From Phytophthora colocasiae (lineage: Eukaryota > Oomycota > Peronosporomycetes > Peronosporales > Peronosporaceae): a stretch of 64,000 nt of DNA. Position numbers and translations under genes: made by a program. The number at the start of each line of letters is the position of its first letter. The stretch's first letter is position 1. Below, piece after piece: positions 39,158-48,539 of this stretch. The notes under the pieces are model-generated. The model saw only the letters and a list, made by a program, of their open reading frames with translations, made no database searches and had not been told where the DNA came from. The stretch covers positions 868,001-932,000 of the forward strand of contig JAGKQI010000099.1 in NCBI GenBank assembly GCA_018806915.1. Reading direction: 5' to 3'.

Positions 39158-40151
39158 TGTCGGCTACTTCTCTTAAACGCCGCTGTAATCCAACTAGAGG
39201 GAGCGTGTGGGTCACACGAGCAGGAGCTAGAAGTCGTCTGTCACCAGTAAAACTAGGTGGACCAACCGGTTGCTGAAATCCATCAGAGACAGCTTAGGGA
39301 GGGGACATTAGCAGCAACTACCAACCTCGGGTAGGTTGACAGCCTGTCCTCACGCTTGCCCGAACATGTAACATGTAAATATACGTAAACTGAGACTCTC
39401 ATAACACGTCTTCACCTTCCACGTTCCAGACTCAGTTCATACGGCCAAGACGCCATCAGTAGGCACCGTAGCCACTCGGTCGCTAACCGAGATCCCAGCC
39501 CTCTACACAGACTCCTTCATGATTGCCACCTCAGAACCCTGTGCCTCACCTCACTAATGACTCCGATACGCCTCCGCCGACCAGTACGTCGCAGAACGAA
39601 GCCACGTACGAAACCTCTGAATGCTGTTGGGTGAAGCCGACCCCTTGGTCGCAGTACTCCACGCGTCGTGTTTAGCTGCTTAACTCTTCTCAACCGAGCA
39701 GAATCGCAACTGGGAGGTGTGGCGGCTGACCGCGCACCCAGAGCTCCCCCTAGCTACCGTCGCCCCCTCTAGACTACACCTAAACTAACTATACTGGTCG
39801 CCACCGTCAGGATCTTCCTTCGGCGACGCTCTGCAAGCTTTCTCCGCCGTTCACTGCCTTCTATCTGCGTCGTTCGCCTTGGTTGTATACTTATCTCCAT
39901 CGTAACTGCTCCGTGTCATCCCTCCTGTAGCGATCTTCTCGTGTAGCCGTCGTCCTGCAACTTCAACGTCTCCGCCAATGTCTTGTGTCTGTAGTCCTGC
40001 TTGTCACCGTCCTGCACTCCGTTGATCCCGATTGACTGATCATCTACTTCCAACTATCTTCGTCGTCACTGGTAAGGTCAATTGTCACTGCGGCGCGGGA
40101 TTCTGCTGACATTGCTTGTGTTTCAGGTGCGTGGAGCACTACCTGTCCACA
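39158..40151 (-). repeat. LTR 4
   Basis: 994 bp. One extra C near 39563 (CTCCGATACG) distinguishes it; otherwise closest to LTR 1. Confidence 0.88.
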
Positions 40152-40760
40152 CGCCATCCCCCGCCAGAAGGTCGTCCTCGACCTTTCCTTCGTCGAGTAA
40201 TCGCTCAAACCGTTGTGCTGTAAGCCATGCTGCCACCACTGGTCCTCCTGGCCGGTCTCGATACTCCACTCACTGTGCTGTGTTTCATATCGCCCTGCCT
40301 TGTTTCGAACTTTCCGCTGTCCTTGTTCACGAACACTGCCTCCTGTGGCTTCTGCCATGATGACCTTGACTGATGTTGGCCACCGTGACTGTCCTCGCCC
40401 TCGTAAAGCTTGTGCCGTGCCGTCTCTGCGTCGGAGTCCGTAGTTTCCAAGTCCACCGTTTCCAGTAGTCTGACCTTTAACGTTTCCTTCACGTGTTTCG
40501 TCTGGATCGCTTGCTGTTGTTCCGGTGCTGCTGCCAACGTCATGTGCTGTTTTCTTGGTCGTCGTAGCGCTTGGAACCCCGCGATCTGTAGTTGTATCCA
40601 CCGTTTTGGCTGTTGACGTCGTCTGCTGGTCACGTAAAGTACTCCGTCGCGCTGCTCGCGCTTCCCGGGCCTCTGTTGCTTCTCGCCGTTTCGTTTCCTG
40701 CCGTTCAGCTTCATCCGTTCTTGGTAGTTCACTATGTCTCGGTCGTGTCCGTCCACGCAC
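40044..40760 (-). CDS. retroelement extra ORF, unit 4
   Basis: 238 codons, same reading as unit 1, including the out-of-frame LSDYSTKERSR stretch before the LTR-coded tail. Units 1 and 4 share the five-C run near the LTR edge, units 2 and 3 have four. Confidence 0.6.
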   Translation of the reverse strand: MRGRTRPRHSELPRTDEAERQETKRREATEAREARAARRSTLRDQQTTSTAKTVDTTTDRGVPSATTTKKTAHDVGSSTGTTASDPDETREGNVKGQTTGNGGLGNYGLRRRDGTAQALRGRGQSRWPTSVKVIMAEATGGSVREQGQRKVRNKAGRYETQHSEWSIETGQEDQWWQHGLQHNGLSDYSTKERSRTTFWRGMACGQVVLHAPETQAMSAESRAAVTIDLTSDDEDSWK

Positions 40761-41185
40761 CTGTGTGCCTGGTGTCGGTGATGTACCAGTCGTCTCGTGC
40801 GTTTCAGATAACTCTTGGTTCGGCTGCTTCTCGTCGAGTGCCTGTACCTCTGTCGCCCGAGTTCGTGTTTGTCCCTTAGCTGAGGTTGTCGTGCCGGTGC
40901 CCCAGTTATTCTTGGCCCCATCGTCCCGGCAACGTCGCCACTGGTAACTCGCGTCCTCACAGTAACATCTGGGTCTGTGGTTACCACTTGCGTCACCGTA
41001 CTCGTGCTGTTATCTTCGTTCATTCCCTGACCCGTGCTCGTTCGTGTCTGTGTCTCTGGTACAGTCGTAGGTCGCTGTCCTAGCTCATCAACGCCTTACG
41101 CAGGGTTCTGTCCTTCCGCACTACTGTCATGCCCGTAGATCAGCTCGTCTTCGGCGAGATCCTTCAGAATTTGCTCTGCCACCTG

Positions 41186-41581
41186 TTAGCTGACACTTTG
41201 GTCGTAGAACCAGTCTTCGCCAACCAGAAAGTCGCCTGTATCACTGCCAACTATAAGCGCGTCTACCACCATGCGTTGTGCGTACTGCGTCCAAAAGACG
41301 AACCTATAGACTCCGAGAACCCGTACAGCTACTCCACTGAAACCTTCCATGAAGTCGACTGGCGGTGGTACATGTAGGCGTGTACCTTTCTCCTTCCAAC
41401 CTCGTCCGGCTACGCTGTACTGTGCACCCGTGTCGAGATTCACTGCCGTCGTCTTGCCCCTTATCGTCACGATCGCCGTCCGTAGTGAGTCCACTGCAGG
41501 TGCTTGAACCGCCCGTAGTTTTCCCGTTTTGCAGTGTCTCATCGTCCCACCGAGTACTGGGGCTGCTATACGTGCTGCCAC
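41186..41581 (-). CDS. retropepsin-like protease, unit 4
   Basis: 131 codons with an intact DTGAQYS motif and the same end as unit 3. Confidence 0.77.
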   Translation of the reverse strand: MAARIAAPVLGGTMRHCKTGKLRAVQAPAVDSLRTAIVTIRGKTTAVNLDTGAQYSVAGRGWKEKGTRLHVPPPVDFMEGFSGVAVRVLGVYRFVFWTQYAQRMVVDALIVGSDTGDFLVGEDWFYDQSVS

Positions 41582-41683
41582 TCAGATATTCGTAAGACTT
41601 GTGCAGTAGCTGCTTCATGGACCTCTTCAACACTCGAACAGCGCCTGAATCTTCATGACGAATGGTCGTAACGTCTTCCGCTG

Positions 41684-42754
41684 TCAATACTTCTGCTCGC
41701 CCTTGTGTCCGTTTGTGATCACTGTAACCGTAGTATATGCCTTCGAGTACTGCAACTGCTCATCTCGTTGTCTAAGCTGCCGCCGTTCTTTTGCCTGAGC
41801 TTTTAACACTCGTTTCTGGTATCGTCGTCGTGACCGTGAGGCTTGTACCTGCGCATCTTGACCGAGCAACCGTGTAACTCGTCCAGTGTCCGTACTATCG
41901 ATCGTAGTTCCGTTCGTGACGGCCGCCGTCTTATCAATGGCTTCTCTCACGATGTCTGTCGTCTCAGGGCTTGTATCCTTGGATCTCCGTAGTTTCGCTG
42001 CTTTTTGTCGCACCGACTTTTCTTGCTGCTGTAGATGTACCCGTTCCCAACGCCGTTCAGCTTCTGCCTGGGCGATGTCTCGCTGTCTTTGTCCCGCCTT
42101 CAACTGGAACACTAAGGAACGGGTGCTATCTGCGACCTCCATCTCTTCGATGATTGGTTTCTCCATGGGCGTGGCTGGTGCGCCATCCCCAGTGAAAGAC
42201 ACCTTCGACATCCGTGTACGTTCAACCCTGACATCCTTTTTAGTCTCTTCGTCAATACTGTAGACACAGCTCGCTGTCTGATAATTGTCTGTTGCCGCTG
42301 TAATCTCCAGAGGCTCAGTTTCACCTGTCGTCGCCGTCAACAGTTCTTCGGCCGTCTCTGGAGCTTCCAAGTCTGTAGTCAAGGCTGGTGACACCTCTTC
42401 TTGCAGCGTCGCCTCGCCATCCCCAGTCCTGAGTCCTCTGTCGTCTTCGAAGTGAACGCGTCGTCGCTTACGTCGTTCCTGTTCATCGCTCTTCGCTGGG
42501 ATATTCTCTACTGTGCCGATCGCTCTTTCCGTGCCGTCAGCTTCCAGGTTCCCATTCTGCTCCTTCGTAACGGTGTTATCGGCGCCGTTTGATGCCGCAC
42601 CGTCTGTTCCTTCATCCTTACTGTCCGTCTCGGTCGCAAACACCACTGATCTTCTCGTGGGCGTCTTTGGCCGGTTCCTTCGTCTCCTTCTTCGTCTCTT
42701 CCGCCCAACTGTCGGAGTCTCGTCCTCCAGCTGCCGTTTTCTAGACGCCACCAT
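41684..42754 (-). CDS. basic linker region, unit 4
   Basis: 356 codons from MVASRKRQLEDE to a frame break at a GG/G difference near 41744 (CTTCGAGTAC, against CTTCGGAGTAC in units 2 and 3). The following segment (41687-41304) is the continuation in another frame. Confidence 0.6.
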   Translation of the reverse strand: MVASRKRQLEDETPTVGRKRRRRRRRNRPKTPTRRSVVFATETDSKDEGTDGAASNGADNTVTKEQNGNLEADGTERAIGTVENIPAKSDEQERRKRRRVHFEDDRGLRTGDGEATLQEEVSPALTTDLEAPETAEELLTATTGETEPLEITAATDNYQTASCVYSIDEETKKDVRVERTRMSKVSFTGDGAPATPMEKPIIEEMEVADSTRSLVFQLKAGQRQRDIAQAEAERRWERVHLQQQEKSVRQKAAKLRRSKDTSPETTDIVREAIDKTAAVTNGTTIDSTDTGRVTRLLGQDAQVQASRSRRRYQKRVLKAQAKERRQLRQRDEQLQYSKAYTTVTVITNGHKGEQKY

Positions 42755-42922
42755 TGAATCCTGCTGTACAGTGCCTTCCGTCTTCTGTTCTGATACCAGC
42801 CACCCTCGTCTTGGTTCGTCCGTGCCTCTCGCTCCCCGTTCTTGCCGTGCGTGATGTTGGGCCGGGGCCCCTACATCCGCCCGTCGTTTCCCGAGTTACT
42901 GTTCGCATCCTGGTTTCCACCC

Positions 42923-43858
42923 TCACTGCTCTGAGTTACTACCGGGCTGCTCTCTTCCATCTGAACGTTGGTGCTGAGGAGTCTGTTGCCGAGTCGACGT
43001 CTGTTTTGTCGATGCCGTGTTAGCTGCTGTACCCGTTGCTGTCGTCGCTGTCGCTTCTGGAACTAGCCGGTATCCAGCAGGAATCACCATGTTCCACTGA
43101 CTGCCTGCTTGAAGTGTAGCACCTCCAGCTGGGAGAACTAATCTTCCTTCAACGTCGTACCTCGGAGGAGGGCCACTTGTCAAACCCACATCATCGTAGC
43201 CAGACACGACAAACCCCAAGTTTCCACCGCCCGAGAACTGCTGTGGTCTGAGTAATTCGGGAGTCGACATCGCTGAGGTAGCGTTGCTCGTCGTTGCTCG
43301 CTCGTCGTGCGCGCGTATGGCCGTCGCCAAGTCCACGCCGTAACCTTCACCGTATTCGCCGACCTGGTCCACGGCAGAGTTCACTGCTTCGTTGAGTGTC
43401 GCTGGGCGATGCCCACGTACTATGGTCGCACACCACGCGTTGCTCATGCCAGACAGGAACGAATCCACCAACCATTCTTCGTCGACCGGGTTACTTGACG
43501 CGATTTCTCGAAGCTTCTGTGCGTACTCGACCAAGGATTCACCTCGCTGCTGTCGTCGCTGACGGAGCCTCGCAACCACCTCCGGGTTCGAACGTTTGAC
43601 CAAATACCGGTCCCTCATCATCTTACTTAGATTGCCGAATGTCTGGTCTTCTCGCCGGCTAAACGCGTCCTCCACAGTGTCGTACCACATGAGCGCCTCA
43701 CCCTCAAGACTTGCAACAATCTCGATGAAGACCTCATGCTCCCGCCAGTCTGTTCTCAGGATCGCTGTCTGACGCCGAAGCTCATTCTTAACTGCTTTCA
43801 ACCACGCTTTCACAGTGACTTTCGGTTCTCCTAGTCCCTTGAACTTTGGTAGTCTCAA
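42923..43858 (-). CDS. Gag capsid region, unit 4
   Basis: 311 codons with one amino-acid change (FIEIVASLEG instead of FIEMVASLEG). Confidence 0.82.
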   Translation of the reverse strand: MRLPKFKGLGEPKVTVKAWLKAVKNELRRQTAILRTDWREHEVFIEIVASLEGEALMWYDTVEDAFSRREDQTFGNLSKMMRDRYLVKRSNPEVVARLRQRRQQRGESLVEYAQKLREIASSNPVDEEWLVDSFLSGMSNAWCATIVRGHRPATLNEAVNSAVDQVGEYGEGYGVDLATAIRAHDERATTSNATSAMSTPELLRPQQFSGGGNLGFVVSGYDDVGLTSGPPPRYDVEGRLVLPAGGATLQAGSQWNMVIPAGYRLVPEATATTATGTAANTASTKQTSTRQQTPQHQRSDGREQPGSNSEQ

Positions 43859-43932
43859 CTTCTTCTCTCGACTTGGTGGAGCCTGGTAAACCCACGTCGG
43901 TGCTGGTGGAACTGCAAATACCTGTGGAGGAG

Positions 43933-44430
43933 CTAGAGCAGGGGCACTGGTGGTACCGCCGCTGCTAGTCCTTCGGGAACACCCACCCCTGCTCCGCCGT
44001 CTCCCATAGGCACTGGTGCTGCTTGTCCCAGTCCACCGTCGTCTCCGCCGTCGTTACCTTGCCCTCCGTCGTCGTTACCACCGCCGTTACCATTGCCTCC
44101 AGGGTTGTCTGCTATCCCGGGTGCCGGTACGACTGGTGCTACTGGTGCTTGTTGTCCTCCTCCCGATCCCGGTATGTTGACCATCGAAGCGACGCCACTG
44201 TTTCCGCCGCTAACTCGAGGAGTATGACCCGCCGTTGCCCGTACGTTTGCTGTTTCCGGCATTGAACTTCCACTAATGCTGTGCAGGACCGCCTGTGGAA
44301 CTTGTTTTCCCCCTCCTTGGGCTAATCCTGGGTCCGCTGCTACATGTGCCGCTTCCGCTACCGCGTCGTGAAACGAGGCTCGCCGTTCAGCCCGTTCATC
44401 TCTCGCAGCACTAGCCGATCGTCGAACCAT
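43933..44430 (-). CDS. Gag N-terminal region, unit 4 (nearest the array's outer promoter)
   Basis: 165 codons as in units 2 and 3. Being next to LTR 5, the outermost 5' LTR in element orientation, this unit is the most likely to be transcribed from a complete 5' end. Confidence 0.65.
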   Translation of the reverse strand: MVRRSASAARDERAERRASFHDAVAEAAHVAADPGLAQGGGKQVPQAVLHSISGSSMPETANVRATAGHTPRVSGGNSGVASMVNIPGSGGGQQAPVAPVVPAPGIADNPGGNGNGGGNDDGGQGNDGGDDGGLGQAAPVPMGDGGAGVGVPEGLAAAVPPVPLL

Positions 44431-44831
44431 ACTTTCCTTTAACTTTCAGTATCTGTGCCTTCCTTATATGTGTCTTCCGTATCCGTGTCTGTAACTTCCT
44501 TGTTCGTGACTTCCGTATCCGTGTCCGTAACTTCCTGTAATACAAAACCCAGTCTCATGTTCAGTATCTGTATCTTACTAACCCCTCAGTAACAGTATCT
44601 GTGGCTCATGCTGTGCGGAATCTCTGTAGATGGCCTTCTTGCCCTGTGTCTGTAGTAGGCCCGTATTGCCTAACGTCTGTGCTTCCTTACTTCCGTACGC
44701 CTACAGGATAGGCCAGTACACCTAGTGCCAGTATTGCACCACTCCCAGTACAGAGTGTCCTGCCATGGTCCTTGCCCACTGTGACTAGGCTCGCAAAGTC
44801 CACCTTATTGCAAACTTGCCCAGAAAGCCAC

Positions 44832-44845
44832 TGTAATGACCACCA
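44832..44845 (-). other. candidate tRNA primer-binding site
   Basis: On the minus strand the LTR ends ...CCGACA and is followed at once by TGGTGGTCATTACA. TGG at this place pairs with the 3' CCA of a tRNA primer. The same sequence adjoins LTRs 2-4 (27780-27793, 33457-33470, 39144-39157). The tRNA is not identified. Confidence 0.45.
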
Positions 44846-45836
44846 TGTCGGCTACTTCTCTTAAACGCCGCTGTAATCCAACTAGAGGGAGCGTGTGGGT
44901 CACACGAGCAGGAGCTAGAAGTCGTCTGTCACCAGTAAAACTAGGTGGACCAACCGGTTGCTGAAATCCAGCAGAGACAGCTTAGGAGGGGACATTAGCA
45001 GCAACTACCAACCTCAGGTAGGTTGACAGCCTGTCCTCACGCTTGCCCGAACATGTAACATGTAAATATACGTAAACTGAGACTCTCATAACACGTCTTC
45101 ACCTTCCACGTTCCAGACTCAGTTCATACGGCCAAGACGCCATCAGTAGGCACCGTAGCCACTCGGTCGCTAACCGAGATCCCAGCCCTCTACACAGACT
45201 CCTTCATGATTGCCACCTCAGAACCCTGTGCCTCACCTCACTAATGACTCGATACGCCTCCGCCGACCAGTACGTCGCAGAACGAAGCCACGTACGAAAC
45301 CTCTGAATGCTGTTGGGTGAAGCCGACCCCTTGGTCGCAGTACTCCACGCGTCGTGTTTAGCTGCTTAACTCTTCTCAACCGAGCAGAATCGCAACTGGG
45401 AGGTGTGGCGGCTGACCGCGCACCCAGAGCTCCCCTAGCTACCGTCGCCCCCTCTAGACTACACCTAAACTAACTATACTGGTCGCCACCGTCAGGATCT
45501 TCCTTCGGCGACGCTCTGCAAGCTTTCTCCGCCGTTCACTGCCTTCTATCTGCGTCGTTCGCCTTGGTTGTATACTTATCTCCATCGTAACTGCTCCGTG
45601 TCATCCCTCCTGTAGCGATCTTCTCGTGTAGCCGTCGTCCTGCAACTTCAACGTCTCCGCCAATGTCTTGTGTCTGTAGTCCTGCTTGTCACCGTCCTGC
45701 ACTCCGTTGATCCCGATTGACTGATCATCTACTTCCAACTATCTTCGTCGTCACTGGTAAGGTCAATTGTCACTGCGGCGCGGGATTCTGCTGACATTGC
45801 TTGTGTTTCAGGTGCGTGGAGCACTACCTGTCCACA
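44846..45836 (-). repeat. LTR 5 (5'-most in element orientation)
   Basis: 991 bp, with a private change CCTCAGGTAGG near 45013. It ends at ...TCCACA and is followed by non-array DNA, which fixes the LTR boundary. Confidence 0.88.
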
Positions 45837-45840
45837 CGGA
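45837..45840. repeat. right target-site duplication of the array (CGGA)
   Basis: CGGA follows the last LTR and matches the four bases before the first LTR. Counting a shared A, a 5-bp ACGGA reading is also possible. Confidence 0.7.
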
Positions 45841-46225
45841 TAATAAACATCACATACGCCCTGATTACCTCGTAGGGCTCTTACAATCTCATGAGAAATC
45901 CTGAAGGCAGAGAATACTGACACCTTCTAAACTTATTTTACTGCGTCGGCGTCTAACCAACAAAAAGACGGAAGGAATAGTTACTCTCAAATCCTGAAAG
46001 GCATCGAACAGTTCCAACACGGCGCAAAGTAGCTAAACGAGTACTTGATAAGGGGGCTATTAACTAGGGCTAAATAGATTACCCACAAGTTTTCAACAAC
46101 TACTACATGTAGTAAGTCATGAAGACATAAATCGCAGATACCGTTCATAAATTTACTTTCATGAAAGCAACGACAGCAAACATTCGACATAGATTTTTAC
46201 CTGTACCAAGCACCAGTGTTTCAGA
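45841..46225. other. AT-rich spacer, no recognised gene
   Basis: 385 bp between the array and a transposase tail. A 14-bp palindrome TACTACATGTAGTA lies at 46101-46114. No coding frame convinces me. Confidence 0.45.
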
Positions 46226-46507
46226 ATGCTAGTAACTAGCGGTGAACGCACCCCAAAACTTACACCGGATCGAAAATGTGTGCTCCGATGGCTTCACACG
46301 GCTTGGGATAACCTCAGCGTGAAGACGATTAAAGGTGATTTCAAACACGTGGATCTTCTATTCGACGAGCGCACAGAGACACCAAGCGAACAAGTACAGC
46401 ACGACGAAATCGACGAAGAGCTGGCCAGCACGTTGAAGGCCTTAATGTGGCTAGACGATAACGTAGGAGAAGTTTCCTGGGACGACGACGTTTGTACATG
46501 TAGGTAG
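46226..46507 (+). pseudogene. C-terminal fragment of a pogo-like transposase
   Basis: The 93-codon frame reads VLRWLHTAWDNLSVKTIKGD followed by an acidic tail (DEIDEELA). The spacing W-x(n)-AW-x(n)-TI-x-x-x-F is the usual end of pogo/Tigger-type DDE transposases and resembles the tail of the 6939 remnant (ISAWESIKADTVTSAFNK). No DDE core is found upstream before the retrotransposon array, so only the tail survives, or it belongs to another DNA-binding gene of that type. Confidence 0.45.
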
Positions 46508-46596
46508 ACATATTGAGGAAGGATTTGCAAACAGCTGCAACCTACAGTATCTCTACAGTGTTGTAGAGTTTACACTGCACCTTGAGTTTATCCCTA

Positions 46597-46966
46597 CAAA
46601 TAACGACGGAAAAAGACGACGGACTCAAAAAGACGTCGTAAGTCCAGCAATGTTCATCCGACCACCTGGTGAAAAACTCACTAAGAATACAAAAAAAGTG
46701 AACCATTTTCCGCAAATCACTTCTTCGATTGGTTGAATATTATTTATAATAGCTGTAAATTTTGCTTTGCCGATTCTATTGGATAAAACAGAATTTTGTA
46801 ATGAACAAAAATTGGACTTTGGGACATAGATTTCAATTTTGAGCCAATAGAAAACAGTAATGCCAGACGTCGTGTTTTTCCGTCGTGTTTTTCCGTCGTG
46901 TAAGCTGCCCGTTCTTAACTATTGAAAGCACTAACATTTCCCGGCGGGTTTTTCCGTCGTTATTTG
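46597..46966. mobile_element. 370-bp MITE with 18-bp inverted termini
   Basis: The ends CAAATAACGACGGAAAAA and its complement are perfect 18-bp inverted repeats, flanked by TA on each side (46595-46596, 46967-46968), as for Tc1/mariner-type elements. The inside is AT-rich and non-coding, with further copies of TTTTTCCGTCGTGT near the right end (46876-46903). It lies in the acyltransferase copy 3 upstream region. Confidence 0.75.
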
Positions 46967-47158
46967 TACATGTATTAAATACAGTACAGTACAAATTTTG
47001 TTGACACCGATACACATTGACCAAGAGTTCGGCAAATCGTACAATCTTCATTGATTCCACGATTATTCTGCTCGGTAATCAACCGTTCGCGACGTACTGG
47101 ACAGGAGACATTTACGAAATAGCTGAGCTCTACCTAAGGCGTTCTGTGCCTGGAAGGG

Positions 47159-48475
47159 ATGCCTGCTTTACAACATGATTCAATTATACGAGTTGTAGTG
47201 GTCGAGAACAGTGACGAACTGAAAGGGAACCCCGCATTGAATACTACATCGACAACAGATACCTTCCAACAGAACGTGGTTAACCATACTTCGTCACCCG
47301 TAGCCAAAATCCTCTTCCTCGATGGAGTCAGAGGTGCAGCCGTCGTCTTCGTCGTGACTCAACACTCTGGATACATGCACGACATCTTCATGGGAGCAGT
47401 CGGTGTCGACGCCTTCTTCGTTCTCTCCTCGTTCCTGCTCACAATGATCTTCATGAAGAAGAGCATCAAACTCTTCGCAGAGAACGCGTCCTACCGAAAG
47501 TGGGGGTATACGCTTGCCGACTACTTCTCCAAGCGTTTCTTCCGCGTCTATCCGTTGTTCGCTCTGCTATCCATCGCTTTGTGGCTCATGCCGTTCGAGT
47601 ACAAGAATCGGTACTATCTCGTGAAACAACCCGAGGATTTCAACCTCTTCCAGACACTCACCTTCCATCCCGAACACCGACACTACCTCATGTGGACGTT
47701 ACCGTTGGAGATCTCGTACTACTTCATTCTACCCGCGGTCGTGCTGGCCGTGTTGAAGTTGGGTCGGTTCTGGTGGATGGCTTTCGTCCCTCTCTACGTT
47801 TGGGTGATCCACGAGGGCCTGTACACAACTCGAGACAACTTCTACCGCCAACCGCTGAGTAAACACCTACCGACGTTTGTGGCCGGGTCCATGGCTGCTG
47901 TTCTCTTTGTCAAGACTGAGGCGTGGATCAAAGCGACGAGTTTCAACTTCCGCACGTTGCACATCATCGGACTTCGCATCGTCGAGTTTGTTTTGATCGC
48001 AGCGTACTTGAGTATGGTCTTCCGTGGTCTGTTTTTCAACTGGCTGGGTATGCCACTCCCACCCAGGACGCGCTACATCATGCCGTTCACGAGCGTCAAA
48101 CTGTCGTTGATATTTGTGATTGAAATGATCCAGCCGTCCACCGTGTCTCTCATCTTCGAGTGGATCGTTCTGAGGTACTTGGGCAAGATTAGTTTCTCCG
48201 TCTATTTGCTCCACGTGTTCGTGATCTTCACGCCTCCGATCAAGCAGGAGACCAAGTACTACGACAAGACGTTCGCTGTTTTCGGGCTGGTGATTCTGTT
48301 GGCGACGGCCTCCTACAATTTGATTGAGTATCCGTCACAACTACTAGCCCAGAGACTCTCCCGAGTATTTAACCGATTAGCTTCGTATGATCACGAGAAG
48401 GTGTCAGGAGCAAGTGATACGGCAAAGTCGTCGGTGGACCCACCACAGATGAATGAAGAAGCAAGGAGTATATAA
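47159..48475 (+). CDS. membrane acyltransferase 3 family protein, copy 3
   Basis: The 438-residue single-exon protein has the same core as copies 1 and 2 (LDGVRG motif at about 52-57 and the series of membrane segments) but an unrelated N-terminus (MPALQHDSIIRVVVVENS). Core differences include R for D in PLPPRTRYIM and N for H in SYNLIEYPSQ. The segment NRLASYDHEK after the last membrane helix matches copy 1. It ends only 64 bp before the nucleotidase start at 48540, on the same strand. At the left of the window the same gene pair is convergent. Confidence 0.88.
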   Translation: MPALQHDSIIRVVVVENSDELKGNPALNTTSTTDTFQQNVVNHTSSPVAKILFLDGVRGAAVVFVVTQHSGYMHDIFMGAVGVDAFFVLSSFLLTMIFMKKSIKLFAENASYRKWGYTLADYFSKRFFRVYPLFALLSIALWLMPFEYKNRYYLVKQPEDFNLFQTLTFHPEHRHYLMWTLPLEISYYFILPAVVLAVLKLGRFWWMAFVPLYVWVIHEGLYTTRDNFYRQPLSKHLPTFVAGSMAAVLFVKTEAWIKATSFNFRTLHIIGLRIVEFVLIAAYLSMVFRGLFFNWLGMPLPPRTRYIMPFTSVKLSLIFVIEMIQPSTVSLIFEWIVLRYLGKISFSVYLLHVFVIFTPPIKQETKYYDKTFAVFGLVILLATASYNLIEYPSQLLAQRLSRVFNRLASYDHEKVSGASDTAKSSVDPPQMNEEARSI

Positions 48476-48539
48476 TTATCGAGCATTACTTTCAAAAAAA
48501 ATAATATGTTTTTGATAGTCATACAAAAAATTGTCCAAT

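Larger units (their letters stand above)
22107..45836 (-). mobile_element. tandem array of a non-autonomous LTR retrotransposon (5 LTRs, 4 internal regions)
   Basis: The block starting TGTCGGCTACTTC recurs at 22107, 27794, 33471, 39158 and 44846, a period of about 5.68-5.69 kb. Sequence diverges from the repeat only at the two outer edges. The last repeat stops after 991 bp at ...TCCACA, which defines the LTR (TG...CA). Coding is on the minus strand. Visible products are Gag, a basic linker, a retropepsin-like protease and an extra C-terminal ORF. I find no reverse transcriptase, RNase H or integrase motif in any frame, so pol functions must come in trans. Copies are nearly identical, differing by scattered substitutions, a 9-bp deletion and many single-base homopolymer indels. 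Confidence 0.9.

Noticed and set aside
22107..45836. CRISPR-like or satellite array
   Set aside because: The repeat period is ~5.7 kb with coding content and LTR structure; not short direct repeats with unique spacers.
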